Notes: generated by a model not told the origin, from the sequence alone. A DNA stretch of 14,429 nucleotides from Rhodospirillales bacterium (GCA_903644035.1 CAHJXG010000312.1:1-14429), one strand, 5' to 3'. Positions 1 through 6,621 are shown, counted from the stretch's first letter. Program-made: numbers and translations.

Positions 1-1
1 C

Positions 2-310
2 CACGCGCGGGCGATGCTGCTGCGCCTGAACGTGCCGGAGCGCCTGCACGGCCTGCCGCCGGCCACCTTCTCGGGCGGCGAGCAGCAGCGGGTCAACCTG
101 GCCCGTGGCTTCCTGGGCCGTCATCCGATCCTGCTGCTGGACGAACCGACGGCGTCGCTCGACGCCGCCAACCGTGCCGTCGTGGTGGGGCTGGTCCAGG
201 CGGCGAAGGCCGGGGGCGTTGCCATCCTCGGCATTGTGCACGACGCCGAAACCCGTGACGCCATCGCCGACCGCCTGTTTCCCGTGATGCCGTTGCCGGG
301 CGCGGCGTGA
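2..310 (+). CDS. phnL: PhnL, C-P lyase system ABC-type ATPase (3' part only)
   Basis: The reading frame is open from the window edge, so the N-terminus with the Walker A motif lies outside. About 102 residues remain of a family usually near 230. Visible in order are the ABC signature ([14 protein letters not shown]), a Walker B and D-loop block ([12 protein letters not shown]), and the H-loop histidine (GIVHD). The SGGEQQRVN wording and the short ending after ADRLFP match PhnL closely rather than a generic transporter ATPase. PhnL is known as an ATPase that associates with the PhnGHIJK C-P lyase core and is needed for phosphonate breakdown; it is not a true importer subunit. In typical phn clusters it is followed by phnM or phnN. 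Here it is followed within about 50 bases by a transposase relic, so the cluster appears interrupted or to end here. The assignment is strong; the pathway context lies upstream and is not visible. Confidence 0.9.
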   Translation, partial: HARAMLLRLNVPERLHGLPPATFSGGEQQRVNLARGFLGRHPILLLDEPTASLDAANRAVVVGLVQAAKAGGVAILGIVHDAETRDAIADRLFPVMPLPGAA

Positions 311-359
311 GCCTGGACCTTGGCAAAGCCGGTGGAGCGCCAGGCGACATACGCCATAC

Positions 360-610
360 GAGCAAACGCGCCTTGCAGGCGGGGCGGAAGACTTGGGTGC
401 TGACGGTGGTGGACACGTTCAGCCGGTTTTCTCCAACGATCGGGCCGCGGTTCAGCGTCCGGGCTGCTGACGCGGTCGAGGTGCTGGAGCGCGTTGGGTT
501 GTGAGCCTCGACGACGCGCGGGCGAAATGCGCGGCTTGGTCTAGAGACTGCAACGCGGTTCGCCCAGACGGCGCGATTGGCAAGAGGCCCCCGGTCACGC
601 TGCTCAGTCG
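360..610 (+). pseudogene. IS3-family transposase (OrfB) relic with internal deletion
   Basis: Two short frames carry pieces of one IS3-type integrase protein. The first (to about 500) reads AGRKTWVLTVVDTFSRFSP and then a PRFS..DAVEVLERVG block. The second, in another frame from 501, reads SLDDARAKCAAW..VRPDGAIGKRPPV, which is the typical C-terminal block of the same family. In intact family members about 60 or more residues, containing the catalytic D and E, lie between these blocks. Here the two are directly joined with a frame change. The upstream part with the first catalytic D is also missing, so no activity is possible. The relic sits immediately behind phnL. No terminal inverted repeat or target duplication could be defined. 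Homology limits are approximate because they come from memory of the family, not from an alignment. Confidence 0.8.
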
Positions 611-884
611 GTTAGGCGAGCATGGCTCGACCCGACCGCCGCGCTCGCTTCGTCAAGTAATCCTCGCCCCACCCCACAAACCCACCGCCACATGGATCAA
701 CCTTTCCACACCAAGCCAGACCGGCAGGTCTAAACTGAACGAAAGCGCGTCTCAAAATCGTTGACAGGTTTCATGCTGCCGGCGGACACAGCGCATGGTT
801 CGGGACCGGGTTGTGTGCGGGATGATGGGTTCTGCCGGTCTGAACCGCCTTGGTGCAGACGTGCCGCTTCGCCGGGAGTTGCTC
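611..884. other. Non-coding spacer between IS3 relic and binding-protein gene
   Basis: No credible gene is present. The sequence probably includes the decayed end of the IS3 element. A perfect TTGACA hexamer occurs at 761-766, but no matching -10 box is found 16-18 bases further on, so a promoter is not claimed. In-frame ATG or GTG codons from 795 would extend the next gene but lack a ribosome site. The GGAG at 874-877 before the ATG at 885 is the only good translation signal. Confidence 0.4.
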
Positions 885-2495
885 ATGCTTCGTTTCCTCC
901 TGCCCATGTGCCTGGCGTTGCCGCTTCTCATCGGCGCGGGCCTTGCCGCGCCTGCCCAGTCCAGGACGTTCCGCTTCGCAAACCAGCAGGACGTGGCGTC
1001 GCTCGATCCCTACGCGGTGGACGAAACGTTCACGACCAGCTTCCTGGCCAACATTTACGAGCCGCTGGTCCGCCGGGACCGCACGCTCGGGATCGAACCG
1101 GCGCTTGCCGCAAGCTGGGATCAGCCGGAGCCGACCCGCTGGGTCTTTCACCTGCGCCCGAACGTGCGGTTCCACGACGGGGTGAGCTTCACCGCCTCCG
1201 ACGCGGTGTTCTCCCTCGAACGTTTGCGCAGGCCGACGTCCAACATGGCCAACCGCATTGCCGGCGTCACCACCGTGACGGCGTTGGACCCGCTGACCCT
1301 GGAAATCCGCACCGAGTCTCCCGATCCCACACTGCTCGCGAGCCTGACGGCGGTGCTGATCATGCCCAGGGCATGGTCGGAGGCCCACGGCGCCGCGGAG
1401 CCTGTGGACCTGCGCGCGAAGGAGGAGAACTACGCAGCACGACACGCCTCGGGCACCGGCCCGTTCCGCCTGAACAGCCGCCAGCCCGGCGGCGAGACGC
1501 GCCTCGTTGTCAATCACGACTGGTGGGACAAGCCCGAGCACAACCTGGACGAGGTCGTGTTCACCCCGATCAGCGCCGCCGCCACCCGTATCGCGGCCCT
1601 GCTCTCCGGCGGCACCGACATGATCGACCCCGTGCCGATACAGGACCAGGCCCGCTTCGCAGGCAACCCGGACGTGGTGCTCCTGAAGGCGCCGGAGTTG
1701 CGGAGCGTTTTCCTCGGCATGGACCAGTACCGGGACGAGCTGCTGCACAGCTCGGCTCGCGGCCGCAACCCGTTCCGCGACATCCGCGTGCGCCGGGCGT
1801 TCTACGCCGCCATCGACGTGTATGCGCTGCGCGACCGGATCATGCAGGGGCAGTCGCAGCCTTCGGCGTTGCTGTCCGGCCCCGGCATCGTCGGCTTCGA
1901 TGCCGGGTTGAACGAACGCTCCCACGCCAATGTCCAGGAAGCACGGCAGCTCATGCGGGAGGCCGGCTATGCCGAGGGCTTCAGCCTGGAGATGAACTGC
2001 CCCGCCGGCCGCTACGTCAACGACGAGGCGATCTGCCAGGCAGTGGCGGCGATGCTGGCGCGGGTCAACGTGCAGGTGACGGTCACGACGCAGGCGCCGG
2101 CCGCCTACTTCGGGCGCCTGGCCAAGCGCGACACCAGCTTCTACCTGCTCGGCACCACGCCGCCGACCTATGACAGCTTCAGCACGGTCTTTTCCCTGCT
2201 GATGTGCCGTCCCGACGTGATGCAGGGCCGCACGCCCGCCTTTCCCGCACAGGGCGCCTCCAACCACGGCGGCTTCTGCGACGCGCAGGTGGACTCCCTC
2301 GCCGCCGACGCGCGGCAGCAGCTTGATCCCGGTAAGCGCCAGCAGGATTTCCAAGGCATCTGGCGGGCGATGATCGCCGGGGCCGGTTACATCCCGCTGC
2401 ACCAGCAGGCCCTGTCCTGGGGCGTGCGCCGGGGCATTGAGGTCGTGCAGCGGCCGGACAACGTGTTGGACCTCCGTTTCGTACGCGTGCCCTGA
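885..2495 (+). CDS. ABC transporter substrate-binding protein, family 5 (Dpp/Opp type)
   Basis: This encodes a 536-residue periplasmic binding protein. Residues 1-26 form a clear Sec signal peptide (MLRFLLPMCLALPLLIGAGL, then AAPAQS). The family-5 core follows: SLDPYAVDE, an IYEPLVRRD block near 57-65, LAASWDQPEPTRWVFHLR, and the signature PNVRFHDGVSFTASDAVFSLERL from about 92. Length and domain order fit peptide, nickel or opine binding proteins. The start at 885 is chosen over the longer frame from 795 because GGAG lies 7 bases upstream and the signal peptide begins there. Proteins of this family hand ligands to DppBC/DF-type permeases, but no permease or ATPase occurs in the window. Its stop overlaps the start of an FAD amine oxidase, so the two are translated together. 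A reasonable inference is that the ligand relates to the oxidase substrate, such as an N-alkylated amino acid, opine or modified peptide. The true ligand is unknown. Confidence 0.9.
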   Translation: MLRFLLPMCLALPLLIGAGLAAPAQSRTFRFANQQDVASLDPYAVDETFTTSFLANIYEPLVRRDRTLGIEPALAASWDQPEPTRWVFHLRPNVRFHDGVSFTASDAVFSLERLRRPTSNMANRIAGVTTVTALDPLTLEIRTESPDPTLLASLTAVLIMPRAWSEAHGAAEPVDLRAKEENYAARHASGTGPFRLNSRQPGGETRLVVNHDWWDKPEHNLDEVVFTPISAAATRIAALLSGGTDMIDPVPIQDQARFAGNPDVVLLKAPELRSVFLGMDQYRDELLHSSARGRNPFRDIRVRRAFYAAIDVYALRDRIMQGQSQPSALLSGPGIVGFDAGLNERSHANVQEARQLMREAGYAEGFSLEMNCPAGRYVNDEAICQAVAAMLARVNVQVTVTTQAPAAYFGRLAKRDTSFYLLGTTPPTYDSFSTVFSLLMCRPDVMQGRTPAFPAQGASNHGGFCDAQVDSLAADARQQLDPGKRQQDFQGIWRAMIAGAGYIPLHQQALSWGVRRGIEVVQRPDNVLDLRFVRVP

Positions 2496-3655
2496 TGCGC
2501 GTCGCGGTGGTGGGCGGCGGGATCAATGGCCTTTGCACGGCCTGGGCGCTGGTGCGCGGGGGGCACGAGGCCGTGGTGCTCGACGCCGCACCGATCCCGA
2601 ACACGGAGGGCACGTCCTATGACGAGCACCGCCTGACCCGCATCCCTTATGGAAGCCAGGCCGGCTACACGCGCATGATGCCCGGCAGCTTCGCGGCGTG
2701 GGACATGCTGTGGCGCGACCTCGGGGCCGTGCACTACGCGCGCACCGGCTGCCTTGCCCTGTGCACGTCCGAAGGCGACTGGACCGGCCGCTCCGCCGAA
2801 ACCCTCGACCGCTTCGGCATCCTATGGGAGCGGCTGGAGAGCGGGGCGCTGGCTGACCGGTTTCCGATGCTGCAAACCGGGGATGCGCGCTTCGGCCTCT
2901 ACATGGCGGAGGGCGGCGTGCTGTTCGCCGACCGGATCGTGGACGCGCTGACAGCCTGGCTTGCCGCGCACGGCGTCGAGCTTCGCGGCGGAACGCGCAT
3001 CGCGGAACTGCGGCCCGACGTTCCGGCAGCCGTCACCGAGACCGGAGAGCAAATTCGCGCCGACGCGATGGTCATCGCGGCAGGAGCCTGGGCGGAGCAG
3101 CTGTTCCCCGGGCTACAAGGGCACTGCACCACCCTGCGCCAAGTCGTCGCCTACGTCGAACCGCCGCCCGCTCTCGCAGCAGCCTGGCAGTCAGCCCCGG
3201 TGATGCTGGACCTCGGCGGGCCGAGGGGCATGTACCTCGCGCCGCCGGTTCGCGGGCGCGGCATGAAGATCGGCTGCGGCGCGCTGAACCGTCCCTGCGG
3301 GTTGGCCGAGAATGCCGCGGCCCAGCCGGAAGACGGCTTGGCGCTGCTGGGCGTTTATCGCGGCCGGCTGGCGCGCTGGGAGGAGTTCCGCGTCCGCCGC
3401 CTGCGCATGTGCCGCTACGCCAACCAGGAGGCGCAACGCTTCGTTCTGCGGCGCAGCGGGGCGGCGTGGGCGCTGACGGGCTGCTCGGGCCACGGCTTCA
3501 AGTTCGGGCCGTTGATGGGGCTGGGGCTGGCTGCGGTGGCAAGCGGTGGGATTGCGGACGACGCGGCTGCCAGGTGGGCCGCTGGGGACCTGCCGGACAT
3601 GCAGGTGCCTGGCCTGGACATGCCGCACGCCGCCGCCCCGCTTGCGGCGGAATAG
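2495..3655 (+). CDS. FAD-dependent amine oxidase, sarcosine-oxidase-like (DAO family)
   Basis: This is a 386-residue protein, the usual length for monomeric sarcosine/N-methyltryptophan oxidases. The N-terminus carries the dinucleotide-binding GxGxxG motif (VAVVGGGINGL, 4-13) with the acidic end of the second strand at D30. The family arginines sit in DEHRLTRIPYG (R46, R49). Lysine 258 in GRGMKIG matches the oxygen-activating lysine of monomeric sarcosine oxidase, and C306 in RMCRYAN matches its covalent FAD cysteine. The C-terminal GCSGHGFKFGP block (329-339) is diagnostic for the group. The histidine just before the arginine pair in the model enzyme appears to be Y42 here, so substrate may differ. 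The expected reaction is oxidation of a secondary amine to aldehyde plus amine or amino acid, with hydrogen peroxide, in the cytoplasm. The start overlaps the previous stop (ATGA, 2495) without its own ribosome site, implying translational coupling. The exact substrate is not predictable. Confidence 0.88.
   Translation: MRVAVVGGGINGLCTAWALVRGGHEAVVLDAAPIPNTEGTSYDEHRLTRIPYGSQAGYTRMMPGSFAAWDMLWRDLGAVHYARTGCLALCTSEGDWTGRSAETLDRFGILWERLESGALADRFPMLQTGDARFGLYMAEGGVLFADRIVDALTAWLAAHGVELRGGTRIAELRPDVPAAVTETGEQIRADAMVIAAGAWAEQLFPGLQGHCTTLRQVVAYVEPPPALAAAWQSAPVMLDLGGPRGMYLAPPVRGRGMKIGCGALNRPCGLAENAAAQPEDGLALLGVYRGRLARWEEFRVRRLRMCRYANQEAQRFVLRRSGAAWALTGCSGHGFKFGPLMGLGLAAVASGGIADDAAARWAAGDLPDMQVPGLDMPHAAAPLAAE
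3630..3650. terminator. Perfect GC hairpin at a convergent gene junction
   Basis: CCGCCGC (3630-3636) pairs with GCGGCGG (3644-3650) around a 7-base loop. It lies in the last codons of the oxidase, 20 bases before the stop codon of the converging minus-strand gene. No T-run follows on either strand, so intrinsic termination is only possible, not shown. Confidence 0.3.
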
Positions 3656-3670
3656 GTGCAGCGGTTCACA

Positions 3671-4108
3671 CTATCGCTGAGGTGAGATAACAGCCGGAGC
3701 TTGCGACATCTTCGGCTCGATCTCGAACGTCGCGTTGGCGTTGACGTTGACAGAGGCGCTGACCCCCGTGAGGGGGCTGCCGGGGTTCGGCCGGTTGCTG
3801 GTATTGCTTCCGGTGTGGATCTGCACCATGCGGCAGTCGCCCTGCAGGGCCGCGCCCAGCACGTCGCACTCGCGATTGATGATCTCGAACAAGGACTGGT
3901 TGGCAGTCGCGATAGCCTTGGTCCACTCGGGCGTCGAGGTCAGGGCCGGCGTCGGCATCGAAAGCTGAACGTTGACCGAGACTTGCAGGCTCTTCTCGCC
4001 GCGGGCTGCGGTGCCGTTGTTGGGCCGGTTGATCACGATGGTCTGCGCCTGCGCCGCCTGTGCAGCGACGAGGGCGAGGGCGGCAAAGACACTGGCGGCG
4101 CAGCGCAT
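3671..4108 (-). CDS. Small secreted protein of unknown function
   Basis: This is a 145-residue protein with a good Sec signal peptide (MRCAASVFAALALVAAQAAQAQ, cleavage after AQA). I recognise no domain. The mature part is polar and rich in N, S, T and V. It contains a central helix-like stretch (EWTKAIATANQSLFEIINRE), two close cysteines (ECDVLGAALQGDCR) that could form a disulfide in the periplasm, and an Asn-rich strand-like segment (VSASVNVNANATFEIEP). The start at 4108 is preferred over an in-frame ATG at 4132 (153 residues). GGAAC precedes 4108 at a suitable distance, and a candidate promoter would place transcription start only a few bases before 4132. The gene converges on the amine oxidase with a 15-base gap and does not belong to that operon. 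It could be an adhesion or stress-related envelope protein, but nothing in the sequence decides that. Confidence 0.7.
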   Translation of the reverse strand: MRCAASVFAALALVAAQAAQAQTIVINRPNNGTAARGEKSLQVSVNVQLSMPTPALTSTPEWTKAIATANQSLFEIINRECDVLGAALQGDCRMVQIHTGSNTSNRPNPGSPLTGVSASVNVNANATFEIEPKMSQAPAVISPQR

Positions 4109-4141
4109 GGGCTTGTTCCATCTATAAAACATTGCATTGTG

Positions 4142-4175
4142 CTTTTAAATCCATATTATTGTTACGTTAACGTAA
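4142..4175 (-). promoter_or_regulatory. Candidate promoter with 14-bp palindromic operator
   Basis: A perfect 14-bp palindrome, TTACGTTAACGTAA, lies at 4162-4175 in an AT-rich pocket within GC-rich surroundings. Read on the minus strand, TTAACG (4165-4170) and TAAAAG (4142-4147) are separated by 17 bases and form a weak sigma70-like promoter. Transcription would start near 4135 and lead into the secreted-protein gene at 4108. The palindrome would cover the -35 box, the expected position for a repressor or for a MerR-type activator. It resembles, from memory, ACGT-centred operators of LiuR-like MerR regulators. No regulator gene is nearby. The palindrome is directly seen; its role is inferred. 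Confidence 0.5.
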
Positions 4176-4522
4176 TATTAGATTCCAGCCATATGTCGCT
4201 GGGCAAGCTGCCTCTCCGGCCGTGTTGAGGAAGGAAAGGCAAACGCAAGCCGTGATGCGGCACCCTGCGATTGGCTTTGCCGCAGCTCGGACGGCACCGC
4301 GGTGTGAGGCGCACCCGCTCGGAATGCTCTTGCCTGAGTCCGGCGGTGACGAGCAGGCAGTGTCGGTTTGAGGTTGGAGTTGCCCTTCGGAGCAGCCGCC
4401 TCCTAAGCGACACGCACACTAAAAACTCCGGTGGGCACAGGCACCAGATTGACCCAATGATGCCGAGGTGCGATTGCGATCTGGACTGAGTTTGATGGTC
4501 TGCAACCAGGGAAAATTGCCGC
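4176..4522. other. Intergenic stretch, probably decayed mobile DNA
   Basis: No gene is supported; long open frames here are antisense shadows or run through without start signals. A segment at 4250-4285 resembles one at 8410-8455, including an identical 14-mer (CGGCACCCTGCGAT), which suggests a dispersed repeat or the end of an old element. The last bases hold the AGGGAA ribosome site (4508-4513) of the carbonic anhydrase. No clear promoter for that gene was found. Confidence 0.35.
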
Positions 4523-5260
4523 ATGGTGTCATGTTTCTGCTGCGCCGGTAACGTGCACCGTCGCCGCGCCATCCTTGGCGCCGCTGCAGCCGGCCTGTTT
4601 GCCGCCACTTGGCCCAGCCGCGCCCGCGCCGCCGATCCAGTGCCGCGCACCAGCCTTTCCGGAGAGCAGGCACTGCAACGGTTGCAGGATGGCAACGACG
4701 CCTTTCGGGCTGACAAGCCGCTGGTCCCCGCCGCAAACGCATCGACCCGGCACCAGCGCCGGATCGAGTTGGCGCGCGGCCAGGCGCCGTTCTGCGTGCT
4801 TGTCGGCTGCTCCGATAGCCGGGTCCCGCCAGAGGTGCTGTTCGGGCGCGACCTTGGGGAGCTTTTCATTGTTCGTAACGCCGGCAACACGGTCGACACG
4901 GCAGCACTGGGCAGCATCGAGTATGGCGTCGGCGTGCTGGGTGTCCCGCTGGTGGTTGTGTTGGGCCACGAAAGCTGCGGCGCAGTGTCGGCGGCGGTGG
5001 ACATGGTTGAGCGTGACGCGATGTTCCCCGGCGTGATCGGGGAGATGGTGCAGCCCATCGTGCCTGCGGTGCTTAGCGTTCGGAATCAGCCGGGCAACTT
5101 GCTGGACAACGCCGTGCGCGCCAACGCCCGTCGCGTGGCAATCCGGCTGAAGACGCAGAGCGCGGTGATCCGGGATGCGCTGGATGCCCGCAAGGTGAAG
5201 ATCGTTGCGGCCCGGTATGGGCTGGAGGAAGGCGAGGTCACGTGGATGGAGGACGTCTAG
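4523..5260 (+). CDS. Beta-class carbonic anhydrase with probable Tat signal
   Basis: This is a 245-residue enzyme interconverting carbon dioxide and bicarbonate. The zinc-site residues are all present: C96, D98 and R100 in GCSDSRVPPE, and H149 and C152 in GHESCGAV. The supporting blocks VRNAGNTVD and GSIEYGVGVLG also match. The N-terminus (HRRRAILGAAAAGLFAATW, then PSRARA) has a run of arginines before a moderately hydrophobic stretch ending in an ARA site. This looks like a Tat signal, so the folded zinc enzyme would be exported to the periplasm. The ATG at 4523 has AGGGAA 9 bases upstream. A GTG at 4553, directly before the arginines, is an alternative start. The C-terminus (GLEEGEVTWMEDV) ends where the family normally ends. 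About 25 bases after the stop a Tn3 transposase relic begins, so the gene survived next to an old insertion. Enzyme class is strong; export is probable. Confidence 0.93.
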   Translation: MVSCFCCAGNVHRRRAILGAAAAGLFAATWPSRARAADPVPRTSLSGEQALQRLQDGNDAFRADKPLVPAANASTRHQRRIELARGQAPFCVLVGCSDSRVPPEVLFGRDLGELFIVRNAGNTVDTAALGSIEYGVGVLGVPLVVVLGHESCGAVSAAVDMVERDAMFPGVIGEMVQPIVPAVLSVRNQPGNLLDNAVRANARRVAIRLKTQSAVIRDALDARKVKIVAARYGLEEGEVTWMEDV

Positions 5261-5284
5261 AAACAGGCGCACTGGCGGACCACC

Positions 5285-5590
5285 GTACGGGAGCATGCGT
5301 TGGCCCAGGTGATCCGCATGTTCAATCAGGGCCGCATCGCCAACCATGGCCAGGAAGCGCAGCAGTTCCGGACATTGGAGCCAAACCTGGTGATCGCGGC
5401 TATCGTATACTGGAATTCGACTGACCTGGCCGATGCCGTCCAGCACTTGCGGGACCAGGATGAGCCCGCGCCGGACGCGCCGCTCGTCCACACGTCGCCG
5501 CTCACCTGAAGGCCCATCGACTTTTCTGGTGACTTCCTGTGGCTTCGCGCCGTTGCGACCGCGGACCGGTGCCGGCCGCTCAACCTGGGC
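5285..5590 (+). pseudogene. Tn3-family transposase (TnpA) C-terminal relic
   Basis: The frame reads HALAQVIRMFNQGRIANHG, then NLVIAAIVYWNSTDLADAV, then SPLT. After an in-frame TGA (5507-5509) it continues as PIDFSGDFLWLRA and RPLNL. This is the C-terminal region of Tn3-type transposases, which normally reads SPLTWEHI there, so the stop probably replaced the tryptophan codon. Everything upstream, including most catalytic residues, is missing. Homology begins within about 25-30 bases of the carbonic anhydrase stop and runs to the usual protein end near 5590, where the next relic starts on the other strand. No res site, resolvase or 38-bp terminal repeat is visible. Confidence 0.8.
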
Positions 5591-5597
5591 CGGAGCA

Positions 5598-6120
5598 GGG
5601 CAACCGCAGTGCCGCCAGGTGTAACGACCACGCCGGCCAGCCAATCTTGCACATACGTCCGCAGCGCCGCGTTGCCCGCCAACTTCGCAGGCTTCGGCCG
5701 CTGCACGGCCCGGTCGGCATGCCACTGGGCGAGAGTCGCCCGATAGTCCAGGCCGCCGCTGCGGGTCGTGGCATTGCGCCGCAACTTCCGCGAGATCGTC
5801 GAGGTCCGGCGAACCTCTTGGTTCGACGCCGACCGCCCTACACGCCGGGCGATCTCCCGTATGCCCGTGCCTTGTGCATGCAGGATCGCAAGCTCCTCCC
5901 GCTCCGCCAGCGACAGATACCGCCCAGAGAGCGGCGTCGCTGATCGTTCAAACATCGCTGGTGGCAGGCCGCCGGCCTTCCGGAACCATCGTGTTCCAAA
6001 AGCCTGAGGAACGCCGGCCCCGATCGCCGCATCCTTCCTCGACAAACCTGCCGCGATCCCCGCCCAGAACCGGCGCCGTTCCTCCCGTCCCGCCACCAGC
6101 GGCCGCCCCGGTGACACCAA
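5598..6120 (-). pseudogene. IS30-family transposase N-terminal relic
   Basis: Read from a TTG at 6120, the protein shows GREERRRFWAGIAAGLSRKD, the WFRKAGGLPPAM block, and SGRYLSLAEREELAILHAQG with the helix-turn-helix GIREIARRVGRS, then RKLRRNATTRSGGLDYRA, KLAGNAALRTYVQDWLAG and VVVTPGGTAVA. This is the DNA-binding N-terminal part of IS30-type transposases. The DDE catalytic part is absent. Homology stops near 5598, within a few bases of the Tn3 relic's end. Compared with the usual SPSTISRELRRNA wording, about 8 extra residues (NQEVRRTS) split the helix-turn-helix region. Their DNA holds a 16-base inverted repeat at 5810-5825. The frame continues to 5326 as antisense to the Tn3 relic; that extension is not IS30. 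Confidence 0.8.
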
Positions 6121-6316
6121 TGGCCGAGAGCTTCTTCTCCACCCTGGAAGCCGCGCTGCTCAGCCGCCGCCGGTTCACGTCACAGGCCGAGGCCCGCATG
6201 ACCGCTTCAGCTACATCGAAGGCTGGTACAATCCCGTCCGCCCTCACTCGGGCCTCGGCTACCGCCCGCCGATGGCCTGCGAAGCCAACAGGAAGGCCAC
6301 CCTGACCGAGCCGTAG
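6120..6316 (+). pseudogene. IS3-family transposase C-terminal relic, frameshifted
   Basis: From an ATG at 6120 the frame reads MAESFFSTLEAALLSRRRFT, then SQAEARM. It then shifts near 6198-6206 into the frame reading RFSYIEGWYNPVRPHSGLGY, RPPMACEANRKATLTEP, and a TAG at 6314-6316. Together these form the last 65 or so residues of an IS3-type OrfB, including the catalytic glutamate of AESFF. The first two catalytic aspartates are missing. Sequence after the stop (about 6330-6357) may be the element's right end, since it resembles IS3 termini. This relic is from a different IS3 subgroup than the one behind phnL. Confidence 0.8.
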
Positions 6317-6358
6317 CCCGCATGCCTGCAAACCGTCCACCGAACCAGGGTAAACCCA

Positions 6359-6559
6359 CAGTTCCGGGCGCTGCTGGACCGCTCAGGCTTCACCTAGCGC
6401 TTCCTGCCCACCTATTCGCCGGACCTGAACCTCATCGAGCCTGCCTGGGCCAAGGTGAAAGCCGCGTTGCGCCGTGTCGTCGCGCGCACAGCAGGTGCGC
6501 TGCACAACGCCTGCGGCCCGGCGCTGGCCGCCATCACAGCGCAGGACGCGGCAGGGTTC
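6359..6559 (+). pseudogene. IS630-family transposase C-terminal relic
   Basis: The frame reads FRALLDRSGFT, an in-frame TAG (6395-6397), then RFLPTYSPDLNLIEPAWAKV and KAALRRVVARTAGALHNACG, followed by PALAAITAQDAAG. YSPDLNxIEPAW is the hallmark of the C-terminal catalytic block of IS630-type transposases, with the final catalytic glutamate retained. The rest of the protein is missing. The internal stop shows that it is dead. It begins directly after the presumed right end of the IS3 relic. Confidence 0.82.
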
Positions 6560-6621
6560 TCCCGCCCGCGCCCATGGCAGACTGTCTTGTGCCCGCAGCC
6601 CCAAGCTGCCAGGCGAGCGTA

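Noticed and set aside
761..790. Promoter at the TTGACA hexamer
   Set aside because: No acceptable -10 box lies at 16-18 bases spacing, so a hexamer alone is not enough.
771..2402. Long open frame (543 codons) on the minus strand opposite the binding protein
   Set aside because: It is a GC-skew shadow: the plus strand has a signal peptide and family motifs, and the minus product has no recognisable domain.
4162..5058. Minus-strand frame running from the carbonic anhydrase into the AT-rich pocket
   Set aside because: It is antisense to the enzyme over most of its coding half, has no domain, and would run through the palindrome.
4529..5725. Open frame on the minus strand across the carbonic anhydrase
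   Set aside because: It is antisense to a clear enzyme, spans unrelated relics, and has no family features.
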